DNA from: Paracyclopina nana
Lineage: Eukaryota > Arthropoda > Copepoda > Cyclopoida > Cyclopettidae
Assembly (NCBI GenBank): GCA_019096065.1
Contig: JAGUCH010000008.1
Coordinates: 2,919,001 to 2,983,000 of the forward strand
DNA length: 64,000 bases
Reading direction: 5' to 3'
Shown here piece by piece: positions 40,646 through 52,496 of the stretch. Position 1 is the first letter of the stretch, and every line of letters starts with the position of its first letter. The notes under the pieces were generated by a model. It was not told the origin of the DNA. It made no database searches and saw only the letters and a program-made list of their open reading frames with translations. A program made the position numbers and the translations under genes.

Positions 40646-43600
40646 ATGGAGAGATCAATGATGACAAAGCTGGAGCCCCTGCTCGTATTCTTCGTCTTGG
40701 CCCTAATACAGGGTGAGTACTGCAGAAATGAAGCATGGCAGGCTAATGACATCTGACATCAGATTTGCTATCCCTCATATTTATTACACATTCTTTTCAT
40801 GCTCGCGCAAAGTCTGATATGTCTAGCTGCCATTTTTGCTAAGGAGAGCTTTTGGCAGCTCTCGAGATCCGATATAATCAGCCTAGGGCAGTTATGCTCA
40901 GAAATACTACATATTTTGTACTGGTACACTCTGTGTATCAGTAATACAGTACTTAATGAACATGTGACCAACAAAAATGACTGCTTAGCTATTCCTATCA
41001 TGTCCATATGCGTGTGCCACTGAAGCTTATGATAGTGTATGAGAAAGTTGGCGCCGAAACAAAAATTACTAGTAGGTCAAATAATTCGGTTATATACCAT
41101 TTTATAACTCGAGGTAAACAAGGGTATATAGGACTCAAGATTCGACCATCTACAGCCCCCATGTGAATCGCATTTGCCGCGGCCATAATTACACAAGATC
41201 CAATATTATTTATACACCTTAAGGATATTTTCTTCACTATGGTGGCTACTTATAAAACATTGCTGGTATATGTACCGTATTCGACAATTATTTGCTCAGC
41301 TTGCTATACCATTTCCAGTAGAATTGGCACAAGAGCTAAAATATTGGAGAACGCGGACTTCTTCTTAAACTGAGTCCAGATTTTTCTGCACTTTTATGGC
41401 TTTAATTCTGCCTGCTTCTATTGTAGGCAGAAAGGAGTTTTTCGTAGAGCAGCACTGAAATGCAAGTCGTATTTTCGGCTACGGAAAATGGCATCTCAGT
41501 CGGGGAATTTCCGTCATCATAGAACGAATTTCGATCCATGGATATTTTTCCGGCCTCAGTTGAAGCCTCGGCTATTTCTGAAGAATTACTCTTTGTTGTT
41601 TCTTCAATATCCTCCATCCCTAAAAATGCAAAGTATAATATGCACTCCTGACGAATTATCATATTTTGCGCGGATGAGTTGGCTTTTCCATTTGTGGAAT
41701 ATGTGCATAAATGGCCTGTTGCAAATGATAACTTTGGTATTTACCTTCATGGGGGCATGTGCTACTTTTTGCATCCTTTTCAAAGATTTTTACGCATAGA
41801 GGAAATCTCAGTAGATGGCATGATGTAGTTTCCCAACACCTTGTATTTTTTGCGGAAGCATTGCGAGCTTTTTCAAACTGGAAAAGTGGAGAGATATTGC
41901 ATTTTTGGAGGCTCAATCCGGAGTTTACCTTCAAAAAGGTACATTTATTAGGTGGCCTTTCTTCAGGACGTTTATTGCACCAAGCACTGAACTCGTCCCC
42001 TTCGATATGGTCAATCCAATAGGGAAACACTGAGCCCTTTTTGTCCAGGTAAATATTCAACTCGTCCAGTTCATCCTGGGATTTAAAATTGGCTAATCCC
42101 GCGTCCATCCTATTGCACATTTTTAGCGCCTAAAAATTATGAGCATGAAAAAAAATGCCGAGCACTAAAAATAAAAGATTAGCCACACTTGATACCAATT
42201 GCAGCCAGACTTATTTTTCCCTCTCCTGTTTTTGCACGATTCATTGTTGAGCAAATAACATCCATATTTTGTGCCAGTCCAAGGAGGAGCACAACACCCC
42301 TGTAACAGAGCATTAACACTTTCCTTCGAATATGAGGAACGGAAAAACAAACCGATTTACCACCCGTTACACTGGCACCTTTACCTAGCTCTGAAAACAA
42401 AAAAAAGAAGAGTGTTTTCTTCATTAGAAATTGTGTTTTTCTTATTTGAGAGGTAAGCAACTTTCAAAATGGCCATAAATTAGCAAAATTACCCAAGAGT
42501 CCTGATAATAGAGGCAAAAATATGGGAGAGAAGAGAAATATTGTCCATCCTTGTTTCCTCCTCATTTTGATTATTATCATAATCTCGTTCCTGCCACGGA
42601 TATCACGTTACAATGCAAACATCCTGGCTGGCAAATTAGTATAATATGGATACCATACAAGTTTCAATCCTGAGCTCTGAGGGCCTTCCAAAAACCTCAT
42701 ACCAGAATAAAGCCTGCTTTTCCAAGTTTCCAATTACTGCGCCACTAATGAGGGCCTTTTTTTCTTGGAGACAGGCAAAGTTTTTTTATGATATACAACA
42801 ATAGGAGACAAATCATTTAGTGTCAGAAATCAACCTTGCTCTGTGATAGTGCAACGCTAATAGTTTTTGATTGCTGTCGTGCCATGGCAGCAAGATTGAC
42901 TTATACAGCTCCAATAATGCGCGGTCTTGACCTTCCCCTATGTAATAATATTCTATATATTGTACCAAAATTCTATTAATGAAGATATTCCCTCTGAAGA
43001 TTGTTAGCCACTGGCAAATACCATAAAGCGGGCTGAAATGGACGAATGCTTTGTTTGCGTGCACTTTTGACTTGTCACAGGTGGTGGTATACTTTCACGA
43101 ATTCCCTTGGGGTTAGGCGTTGCGCCCCTAATAATCCACTGTGCTTTGTGTTGTGGACTGCGAGCCCTTGTTACGCTGCAGCTCACAAGTGAATAAATAA
43201 CAGTGCGCAAGAAAAGCAAAAACACCCTTGAGATGGCTTTTCCTGTTATTTAGACCATGCGCAGATTTACCCCTTAATGATCATGTTATGCACGTACCTA
43301 AGTGCTTTTGCTCAGCAAAAAGACTTTTTTTTACTGCTGACTATTTAGTACGGCTGTCTAATACAATTACCGCAGGAAAAACTGCTACAACAGTGATTTC
43401 CCTAGCTTCTGCATGGCTGTGCATTGTGGTTACATAAAGTCCTATGAATATTTGAGTTAGGGAAGAAAAGCACCAAGAAAAAGGGATGAATGCAAATGGC
43501 TTTTGAATTATTTGGCAGAAAACAAGGCAAGTTTTACATGGTCGAATTAGTACTGAGGTTGCATCACTGTCATTATTTTTATGCTGCAAGTAATACAGAG

Positions 43601-45011
43601 AGGCTCCATCTGAATTAGAAAGTAATTTCCATGCGAAAATTGCGCGAGGGGAGAAAAAAGGAAAGCCAACCTCATTTTTCACATGAATGTAGCGCACAAT
43701 GTACTATGATAAAATGTGCTAAAGGCATGTTGGTTGTCATAAAGCAAAAGATGACACGCCCCAAAATGAGCAGCCTTTGATGATGCGCACTGTATGAAAC
43801 GTGGGCTTTAAAATAAGGCCAAAGTTGGCGTTTTTCCCGAGCTCTGCGCGCAATGCGAAAATTCTGCCCGAAACAACAACAAGGATCAATAAAAAAGATG
43901 GACGAGATTGGGAACAATGATTATTCTACTAATGATGATGAAGGCGGCTAAAGCTCGGCGCTAATGGTCATATTTGCTCGTCGTTTCAGGCTGCCTTTCC
44001 ATAAAAATGAAAGGTGTGGTGGCGCCAAAGTGGGCAGAGAAAGGCGAAATGACGAAAATCAAGTGCGATTATGACCTCGGCAGAGACGCAATGTATTCAC
44101 TGAAATGGTTCAAAGATGGCGAAGAATTGTACCGATACATTCCCACTAACCAACCCGTGCAGTACAAGTCATTCGAGGCTCCGGGAATTTTAGTTGACGT
44201 TAGCTTTTCAAAGAAAATGGAGGACTTATGAATTTTTAAAAAATCCCATTTTTCAGGAGAAGCAAACCAAGCCCAATATTCTAGTTCTGATGGTGACTGG
44301 CCCACTTGGGTCAGGCACGTACAGTTGTGAAGTGACCATAGAGACCCCTTCGTTTGTCACTTTGGCAGAATCTGCCAATATGACAGTGATGACACCACCA
44401 ATTGACCCGCCTCAGATTGTGGGCGTTTCTGGCTTCTACAACCCCGGTGATCTGGTGGAAATAAATTGCACTTCCCTAGAGTCAAAACCAGCTGCAAAAC
44501 TGCACTGGATCATCAATGGGCACAATGTAATACGATTACGCTTAATTCTAACCACTGTCTCCTCAAGTTTTCGTTGAAGGCACAAGAGGGGATTTTTTTG
44601 CCTCAGAAAACTCTCCTTAATAGAACTTCCGGGCTGGAGACGGCAATATCCACGCTTCGGTAAATTCACGCCGGAACTCACGCAACCTTTCCGCATTGAG
44701 CGCGCATTTCATTGCAGATTTGTCGCCGAAAGCCACCATTTTCCGCAGGGACGAATGAAGTTGACGTGTGTAGCCCAAATTGAGGATTTATGGGAAGAAA
44801 AAGTCACTCAAGTCGCTTATGGCACCGGAGATGTGTCCAGCCCCAACCAATTACTCGTCAGCAATTCTGCAGGTTAATTTTTATTAGGAAACCATTTATT
44901 TTTAGCCTTTTACACAGTAAAAATTACCTTCCAGGTTGTCATAACCCTACGCAAGTATTAGAGGCCATAATGCTCATTTTACTCTCAGCTTTTCCTTTTT
45001 TTGCGTTATGA
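40646..45011 (+). CDS. Beaten-path (Beat) family protein with C-terminal GPI-type tail, compact paralog
   Basis: A 289-residue two-Ig protein, complete. Exons: 40646-40712 (signal peptide, LLVFFVLALIQG), 43990-44198, 44257-44526, 44568-44659, 44718-44872 and 44935-45011. Ig1 has C in IKCDYD, WFKDGEELYRY and GTYSC; Ig2 has C in INCTS, LHWIINGHN and LTCVAQ. The last exon encodes Cys-His-Asn, then a hydrophobic run (AIMLILLSAFPFFAL) directly at the stop, typical of a GPI-attachment signal. AATAAA lies at about 45014. Intron 1 is 3277 bp and hosts an antisense C-type lectin gene; the other introns are 41-62 bp. Compared with the paralog at 2420, exon 3 here equals exons 2+3 there, and exons 4+5 here equal exon 4 there. 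The 41-bp third intron is near the minimum size and is the weakest junction. Confidence 0.9.
41402..42565 (-). CDS. Secreted C-type lectin-domain protein nested in a Beat intron
   Basis: A 251-residue protein assembled from exons 42493-42565, 42371-42390, 42189-42299, 41929-42129, 41745-41877 and 41402-41619. Exon 1 gives a signal peptide (TIFLFSPIFLPLLSG). The lectin domain starts at WTGTKYGCYLL, continues with NWYQALKMCNRMDAGLANF, and closes with CWETTSCHLLRFPLC. The calcium-site EPN or QPD tripeptides are absent and the long-loop region reads WCNKRPEERPPNKC, so canonical mannose or galactose binding is not predicted. A Ser/Thr/Glu-rich tail follows. The 20-nt second exon is inferred from frame only, so the N-terminal junctions are tentative. 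The gene lies wholly within the first intron of the second Beat gene, on the opposite strand. Confidence 0.78.
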
Positions 45012-45062
45012 ATAATAAAAAAGTGCTAATTAATAAGTGTTATATACATATAAAATTCGAAA

Positions 45063-46052
45063 TTAGTCAGCCAATTTGAAGATGTAGGCAAATATTTTGG
45101 GGTGGGAAATCCAGAAAAAAGAAGGGACCAAAATGGTGAGCACGCCGTGCAAAACGAGAAAGTCGATCATTGGGCTGTTTTTGCCATATTTTCGGCTGGC
45201 GTTTTGGAAAAGTTGAAGGAAAAGGACCAAGCTGAGCATTATGACGAAAGTGGCGAGCGCATTCGTGATATCTGCGTTACGTGCATTGTTATTATAGCGG
45301 GGCTGGTCTTCAGTTTGAAGTCCTCCTGAAGGTGACGTCATCCTCCATTTTTTGGCCTTTTCCTTCAACCGATTCAGCAGCATTCTTCCACCGCAGAAAA
45401 TGTGAAGGAGGAGAGAGATGCTCAAAATGCTCATGTAGAACCTTAAAAAAATATTTTGTTATAAGTGCATGTCATGCCCCAAGAAATGGAGTTGTGCACA
45501 CCTGAAAATTGGCTTTTCTTCTGCTTCTGGAGATGATCCACCAGTCATCAGGCAAATGAAATCTGCCAACACATTTTGGCCCATTACACCCCATATGCCA
45601 AAAAGAAAGCCCAAAATGCTGTTGATGCTGCATAGAACGACGTAGAAAAATTCATCGTTGATCGGTGCCACTCTTTTCCATATGAACAAAGATGCATATT
45701 TAATTAGCAATATTTCGTCGAGTGCGAAGAGCGCAGAAATTGTGAGGCCAGATCTGGATGCGAAGAAGAGGAATTTTGCCACTTGTGGATGAACTGGGCC
45801 GACGCTGAGCCTCCAAATGAAGACATTGAGTGGAACCAAGTTGGCTGCGAGCATGATGGAACCAAGGCTTGAAGTCAACTGATTGATGATGGTTCGTTTT
45901 TGCGGATCTCCTCCATAGTGCTCGTACAAAATGATGCCAATCAGGAGAAAACTTCCGACAACTTCCACAGCGAGGCTGGTCATTAGTAAAAACCTCTTCA
46001 TATCCGCCAACTCTTCATCATCAAGTGTCACATTGCACGTCCTGCTCGCCAT
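45063..46052 (-). CDS. Orphan seven-helix membrane protein (GPCR-like)
   Basis: A 309-residue protein from exons 45502-46052 and 45063-45441 (60-bp intron). Seven hydrophobic segments are visible: FLLMTSLAVEVVGSFLLIGI, the stretch after IINQLTSS, SGLTISALFALDEILLIKY, FFYVVLCSINSILGFLFGIW, FYMSILSISLLLHIF, ITNALATFVIMLSLVLFLQLF, and FLVLHGVLTILVPSFFW. A short extracellular-like N-terminus carries an NVT glycosylation site. DEILLIKY stands where rhodopsin-like receptors have DRY, and the last helix lacks NPxxY, so this is not a standard class A receptor. Ligand unknown. The ATG at 46052 is the first in frame; an out-of-frame ATG pair lies just upstream. Its 3' end is 51 bp from the convergent Beat gene. 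Confidence 0.75.
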
Positions 46053-47347
46053 ATCTACATTTTTGAACTGAGAGGCCTCGCACCGCAAACTGAGGCAATT
46101 TTGCACCAAATCATCATAAAAATAATGGGATAATTGAGCCAGTGGGCGGCTAAATGATTTTTAAGTAGATCATGGAAAAAAAACCCGAAAATAGCAAAAA
46201 ACGTTTATATAAAGGGAGCGAGCCTTGATAGCAGTGCTCGCATAAGAAAGCTAAAGCGGCGATATGTGTTAGCTTCTGCAGTAGCTGAACATTTCCAATA
46301 TGGAGGAGGAAGTCTTGGCACCATCTGGCAATGATGGCCTCCAAGTTCTGGCGAATCTAGCTAGATATGAGAAGAAGGGCTGCTAGGAGCCAACTTTACT
46401 CCTCTCAGCTTGTTCCCTATGAAAACTCTGTCTTACACGAATTTTCATTAGAATTTTTGACACAAAAGTTACTCCAGCTTATCTATACACTAAGAACTTG
46501 CCGTAATTCTGCAGCCATATCTGCGATTATTTCTCGCAGCTGCAGTCCACATCCGTGACCAGAACTGATCTACTTCTGGAAAATTATATGCAACACATGC
46601 TATACTATGGCCGTCGACTTTCCGCGCATTGTTTGAAAACAATCCATTATAATCTGCCCCTTTATAATAAATACAGCAAATTGCACTGCAATCTGAGCAG
46701 TCAAAACCAAGCTGCTCCTGCGACACTGCAAAATTTAACAAGATTCTGAGGCTATTTTTGAACTTCAGAGGGAAATCGGTTTTCACCGTGTATTGATGCT
46801 TTTTGTCAGTCTGTCCACAAGTTTGGTACAGGCGTAAATCAATTAGCCTCACTCTACACGGCCAATTATGCTGGCACAGTGGGTATATGCTGCGCGCATA
46901 AAAGGCTCGTGTTAAAAAGGGGGAGTTTTCCGAGTGGAAAGCTCCCCGGTGCATAATGCACGTTTTCTAAAGAAGAAAGCCTGGTGGTCCACATATTGTG
47001 GATGAATTGACTTTTGATAGCTCACTCACACTACAAATCTGATGCTATGCCAACAGATTAGAGCACGTGTTCGCACTAAGCAGCAATACACTGTAGAAGT
47101 TAGCAAAACAGCGCAACGACGATACAATGCGAGGATTAATTCAAGAAGAACCAGATTAAAATAGACAACTAATGCCATTATTGTAGCACAGATGATGCGT
47201 CGTGAGCTGTATATCATTCCACTATTATATTATGCTATATATTCCTTTGTCATAAGAATAATGGAGAGAATGCATTTGTGCTTTTTTGAAACTTGAACTG
47301 TCTCATTTGAAAATTGACTCGCGGCCAGTTGAAATCAGTGGACGAAA
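46053..47347. other. Divergent intergenic region
   Basis: 1.3 kb between the diverging seven-helix gene and the secreted-protein gene. The open frames are short and unsupported. No repeat or RNA gene was seen. Confidence 0.4.
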
Positions 47348-48092
47348 ATGAAAGCAGTGCTTTACTCGCTAATTTTCGCAATTTCATTAATTTCGGCATT
47401 TTCAGCCTCTATAGTGCCCAAGCAGGTTTTGAAACATGGTTTGGCCGCTTTTGTCAAGGAAGTGGTCAAGCCCAGCTCAGAAGAGAATCTCTGCTTTTTG
47501 GTGTTTGAGCGGATCGCAGAGGCCATTATTGATGATATGACCGATTTTGACCAGGCTTTCGAATCTGCTTTTAATACCGATTTGACCCACTCGTTTGCTC
47601 AGGGCATTTGCGAAAAGGCATTTGCCAAATTCCAAAACTCTTGGGAGCCCTACACAACTAAGAACAACAAAGTACGGTGTGACAAATGGCGGCATATATT
47701 TTACCCGATTTATTCCAACTTGTGCACACTTGCAGTACGTTGCCATCTGGAACGCCATCAATACCTACATCACTTCCATTTTCGAGGAGAACGAGGACTT
47801 TAAAAATCATGACGAATGCCTGAATTTCATCCACAAGATTTCCGCGAGGATTGCTGCCAAGTCAAATACGAGCCTGATCAAATCCGCTTATGCGGACTTT
47901 TCGAAAGCAATCATCAAAACTGGCTTGCAATACTTGGACAGTGGACACGACAACTTGCCCTGTGTCAAAGCTATGCACGTCATGTTTGGCAACTATGGAG
48001 CTGACATAAAAGGCTGGATTTACCAAGTGATGGCTATAGAAAAAAGCGAGGATGAAATTGGAGGATTTTGGGGATTCGACGATGAGCTGTAG
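47348..48092 (+). CDS. Orphan secreted protein, two exons
   Basis: A 226-residue protein from exons 47348-47671 and 47736-48092 (64-bp intron, phase 0). It has a clear signal peptide (MKAVLYSLIFAISLISAFSAS). The mature part is mostly helical-looking and acidic, with four cysteines (CFLVFE, ICEKAF, ECLNFI, PCVKAM) that could form two disulfides, and ends in the acidic, Trp-containing GGFWGFDDEL. I do not recognise the family. Both exons read through without stops, and the junction joins AAA to TAC in good frame, so the model is solid even though the function is not. Confidence 0.75.
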
Positions 48093-48321
48093 TAGCTTTT
48101 TTCTCGCTTGAAAAAATTACAAGCCAATTGAGAATGTGTTCAATAATAATAATACTAGGTCTCAAGCAATTGTGCTGTATTTATTATGCGGGGCTTTCTC
48201 CCCTCCATTATTTTCATCCAAAATCGCCGTCGAAGTCAGTCGGCGTTGTGAGCGGGCTTTCACTTTTGGGTGGAGCCTTCTTTCATGACATCATTTTCAT
48301 CTCGAACTTTGGCGGAAAAAC

Positions 48322-50593
48322 ATGGTAACCTTATCGGAAAGTAATAACACGGCAGAATGTTCAACAACGACTCCCCACTTGGGGAGTGAAAGGGAACATA
48401 ATTTTGTCTCTTCCACCAATACTGGTAATGTGAGGCAATTTTCCGCTAATTCGACGGCTTCAGCGGCTGCGACTGCAATCTCAGCACCTTCAACTGCTAA
48501 TGTGAATCAAAATCCGCATCATCATCATCACCATGCTCATCCGGGCCTTTGGGACTTGACCAACTCCGAGCTGGGCTACGAAATTGCAGCCTCCTCAGGT
48601 AAACTTTGCCGTATTTAAAAGGTGCTTTAATAGGAGTCAACTTTGGCTGCCGCATGCTAAAAATTTTTGATACCTCGTGGAAATAGGGATTTTTTAAGAC
48701 TCAATTTTCTAACAAATAATTGGTTAAAGAAAACAACAACATGAGCCATTCTTGCTTTAAAAAGGCTTATTGAACGATGCTTCATTCAACCTTTAGCGGA
48801 CAAATGAAATCATAGTTGCCCATGAACAAATTGCCTGATTTATCGATAATGTTAACATTTGCTTATTAATCTCAGCTATTTAGCGGACCGATTATACGCG
48901 CCCGCGCTCGATAAAAATACATATTTGATACTGAAAATTGACAGATAAATAAGATAGGAACCCATTTCGATGTTTTGGGAGTTACTTTGATCAGCATAGG
49001 TGGATCCCGCAACAATTTGGCTGCAAAGCAAAGTAAAGCTACTTAGCTTTGTTGGCTCATTTTTCAGTAACATATCCATTAGTTTCAAAGTTTGTGTGAA
49101 TTAATAAGTAACCTAATAATTGTTGATGTGAAATTTGGAGCAAATCCGAGACTTCCTAGCGGTTCCCGATTTGCGCTTTTGCTTTTCTCAGCTTTGCTTA
49201 AAACCTTCATTTGACCTCGTACCTAATTGCTTATGAGCAATTTTATGACGCGACTCTGATGAATCCCACCAATTTTAGCTCCTATCTGTTGATAAGAAAA
49301 ACGCAATCAAAGTTTGGCTTATGCTTAGCTGGACAATGTACGTTGTGGAATCCACCTATCAAAATACTTTTAAAAAATAGAGAACAGGATCAAACATTTA
49401 TTTGACATTGTTCTGATAACTTTGAATTTCTTTCTTTGAGTTGCACTTCTTCATATGATTCAGATAATTTCAAGTGCTGGAATACATCGAATTAAGTAAA
49501 TCAGCGCAGTAAAAATGCCCAATTAGCAAATAATAACGATTACATCACTTTCATCTCTCATGAAATTGCCACTCTTTAGGTTCATTTTATGACAAATTGA
49601 ACTCATCATCTACTTTTTTAAGATGAAATCGTGAAGATTGTCTCAATTTTCTGCTTCATGAATTTGTCTTTCAAGGCTTGATGGCACATTTACAATTTCT
49701 GAAAAAAGGAGGCTTGAGAAAAAAGCTAAATAGAGCATTAATAGTGTTTTCTTTAAGAAACTTAAAGCTATAACAATTATTCAGGCTGGAATGTTCCGGG
49801 GAGTTTGCTGGCAGAGCATCATGGAGCTCATCAGGCTCACCACCGATTTTGGGACCATCACCATCAGGCATTGCAAGCCCACCATCACCCAGCAGCCTAC
49901 CAGCACCCTGAGTCCTTGATTTCCGGCCTTTCCTCGGCCGGTCACGACTTTTGGTCATCTGCAGCAGCGGCCGCGGCGGTAGCAGCATCGACGACCTCGA
50001 CAATGAGCCAGAGTAGCGCAAGTGGCGGCAGCTCGAGCATTCCACCATCTACGAGCAACGGCAGAACGCGGTAATTCATAATTACAGCATTAAGAGCAAA
50101 ATTAATCAGTATTTGTCTTTTTATTATTCTTAGGAAATCTAACAAGCAATCCAAGAAACGACGAAGGGTGGCCACAGTGGCGCAAAGACGAGCTGCAAAT
50201 ATTCGAGAACGGAGGCGAATGTTCAACCTCAACGAGGCTTTTGACCGCTTAAGAACTAAAGTAAGGAAAAATCAATATTTAGCTTAATCAGAATAACTAG
50301 AAAAATTCTTTAATTTGAAGGTGCCCACGTTTGCGTACGAGAAAAGGCTGTCTCGTATCGAGACTCTGAGGCTGGCTATTACGTACATTTCTTTTATGGA
50401 CGAACTGATCACTGGGAACGAAGGATCCGTGGAAAACAGCAGCCCTGTCGTACGTAAATCTCGATCTGCGCCGACTGAACATCCATCAGAGCCTCCAATG
50501 AATGGGTTGGTGGCTGCTGCTGCAGCAGGGCTTGCATTGAGGCCACCACATTACATGAATTCAATTGCATTGCATCACAGCGTCTGCCATTAG
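48322..50593 (+). CDS. fer3: Fer3-type bHLH transcription factor (48-related 3 / Ferd3l homolog)
   Basis: A 320-residue nuclear factor of the Atonal/Ptf1a superfamily; vertebrate and fly relatives act in neural and gut progenitors. Exons: 48322-48598, 49785-50070, 50134-50260 and 50321-50593. The bHLH covers about residues 205-260: basic region [17 protein letters not shown], then a loop and second helix with [16 protein letters not shown], a block diagnostic of Fer3/Ferd3l. An intron in phase 0 splits the domain just before the loop. The N-terminus is low complexity, with a His run (HHHHHH), AHHH repeats and an Ala run. The 1186-bp first intron contains a TATCGATA at about 48841. Part of the last exon has been duplicated downstream (see 50735-51110). 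Confidence 0.92.
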
Positions 50594-50734
50594 TGTACAA
50601 CTATGAAAGTCTTCCAGATCATTTCAAAACCTCATATCGTATTTGTAGAGCAGTAATACAGAATAACAACAATGTGTCCTTTTAAGCGGATCCTTTTTCT
50701 TCTTCTTCACTTTCTGGCTGGATTATATCATTGA

Positions 50735-51110
50735 GGGATGAGCTGATCACAAGGATAACGAATCAGCGGAAATCGGTAGTCCTGAAGAAAGCAAATTTTG
50801 TATCAAGACTCTGTGGTTCGCTGGAAAGTTTAAATCTTTTATGGAAAAACTGATCAGAGAAATGAAAGATCCATGGAAAACAGCATCCCTGTGGAACATA
50901 AATCTCGATCTGCTCCAACTGAACATCCATCAGAGCCTCCAATGAATGGGTTGGTGGCCTCTGCAGCAGCAGGGCTAGCATTAAGGCCACCACATTACAT
51001 TAGTTCAATTGCATTGGATCACATCATATGCCATTAATGCACAACATGAAAGTCTTCCAGATAATTTCTGAGCCATAAATTGTATTTGTAGAGCAGTAAT
51101 ACAGAATAAC
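50735..51110 (+). pseudogene. Decayed tandem copy of the Fer3 last exon
   Basis: From about 50790 the sequence tracks the 3' half of the Fer3 last exon and its 3' flank at an offset of about 445 bp, including AATGAATGGGTTGGTGGC at 50941 (original at 50497) and the ACATTACAT and AAAGTCTTCCAGAT stretches. The Fer3 reading frame is lost: the second helix reads through substitutions and then stops. A further short stretch at about 50738-50790 again resembles the GAACTGATCAC...CCCTG part, suggesting a third fragment. Confidence 0.75.
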
Positions 51111-51127
51111 AACTGGTATATGTATTT

Positions 51128-51793
51128 TTAAGCGGATCCTTCTCCTTCTTCTTCACTCGAGTCTTCGAGATCAGACTCATTGATATCAGCACCAATCCAG
51201 AGCCCCTTTTTGGCTGCTGGTTGTTTGACTGGCTTCTTCTCCTCTTCGGCCTTGCGCTTGGTTCCAGATGTGCTTGGCTTGAGGTCTGGATCGCTGAAAA
51301 CTTGGTTCATGGCTTCGTGAACGCGATCAGTAGCAGCTTCTCTGGCCTCGTCATACTTGGGATCACTAAATTCATGCTTGCTTTCACCTTCAGTGACAAG
51401 TTTGTGAAGTTTCTTCAATTTGGCTTCCTTCTTCTCCTGCTTTTCACGTTCTCGTTCGGCCTTCTTAGAAACGAAATTCTTGAGCCTTTTCTCCTCATTG
51501 ATGTCACGTAACCTGCGACCCGAAAGGTCTCTGCAGGCTTCTTTGTTTGTGGTCTTTTGGATTTGATTTCCAAGGGCTCTGAGCATGGAACCGAAGCCCC
51601 CTTTGCCACCGACAAGACTGCCAATGATATCGATGTAGTCATTATCTTCAAGTGTTTGCTGGCTGTCCAAAACTCGGCCGTTTTTGAACAACTTGAAACC
51701 TTCGGGTAAGTTGAGCTTATTTTCTAGCTCAACAACGTTTGAGGCGTCCACCACGGATAGTGGAAACATTCCATAAGATCGAATAAACACCAT
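51128..51793 (-). CDS. SDE2: SDE2 homolog, ubiquitin-like-leader DNA replication/splicing factor
   Basis: A 221-residue nuclear protein. Residues 1-66 form a degenerate ubiquitin-like domain ending in GGKGG (62-66), the site where SDE2 is cleaved to release the active Lys-initiated C-terminal part in yeast and human relatives. The SDE2 core follows ([11 protein letters not shown], the [19 protein letters not shown] block, and a Lys/Glu-rich coiled helix). The tail is acidic ([12 protein letters not shown]). It is shorter than the human protein. The start at 51793 is the first ATG; a TTGCAG just upstream may be an acceptor for a 5' untranslated exon. Its extreme 3' end is also present as a decayed copy near 50682. 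Confidence 0.9.
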   Translation of the reverse strand: MVFIRSYGMFPLSVVDASNVVELENKLNLPEGFKLFKNGRVLDSQQTLEDNDYIDIIGSLVGGKGGFGSMLRALGNQIQKTTNKEACRDLSGRRLRDINEEKRLKNFVSKKAEREREKQEKKEAKLKKLHKLVTEGESKHEFSDPKYDEAREAATDRVHEAMNQVFSDPDLKPSTSGTKRKAEEEKKPVKQPAAKKGLWIGADINESDLEDSSEEEGEGSA

Positions 51794-52496
51794 GATGCTT
51801 ATATTATTGCGCTGCAAATTATCAAGATTTTCTAAAAGTCTAAAACGTTCTCTTTGATTCTTTCACTTCTCTGCGTCGCTCTATAGTACTTAGTTAATTA
51901 GTAGGTCAAATCTAGCCTCAATCCTGATCTGAAGGCTTCAAATAATTATGATTTACTTTTTCCATGAAACTAATATCATATATATTGTAAAAAGCATAAG
52001 GTTATGTTTTGCCATGTCTATTGATTCATGCAAGTCAAAAAGAAAATAACCTCTTTAGACCAAAATACGCGGCTTTATTATAACTAAAGTTTGCCTATTA
52101 TTTATAGACTCGCTTCACTCCTTCCCAGATTTAAAATCAGCTGAATTCATGCGAGAACCGACCGAAAACTAAGTCAGTCAAGAATAAACATAATGACAGA
52201 TACGCTATATGCTCTCTGATGTGAGCTTCAAAACGTAAATCGCTTAAAATTAAATTGTGCTACCACAAATAGAATATTCAATTTTTAAATAAACCGATTA
52301 ATCAAAGTGAAGAACGTAATTTCTGTATAATAAAGTGCCTAAAAAATAAAAACTCGGATTTACAAAACCTGAGCAAAATAAATTCGTAAACAAATTAACA
52401 AATCCTGGTCGACTCGGCCAAATTGCCGAACCATTTTATTAATCAAGCATTTCTTAGTGATTTTTTGGCAAAGAGCTATACAGGATTCAATTCAAA
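51794..52496. promoter_or_regulatory. Divergent intergenic region of SDE2 and RNMT
   Basis: 703 bp of AT-rich DNA between two head-to-head genes, presumably containing both promoters. No gene or clear motif was seen. Confidence 0.4.
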
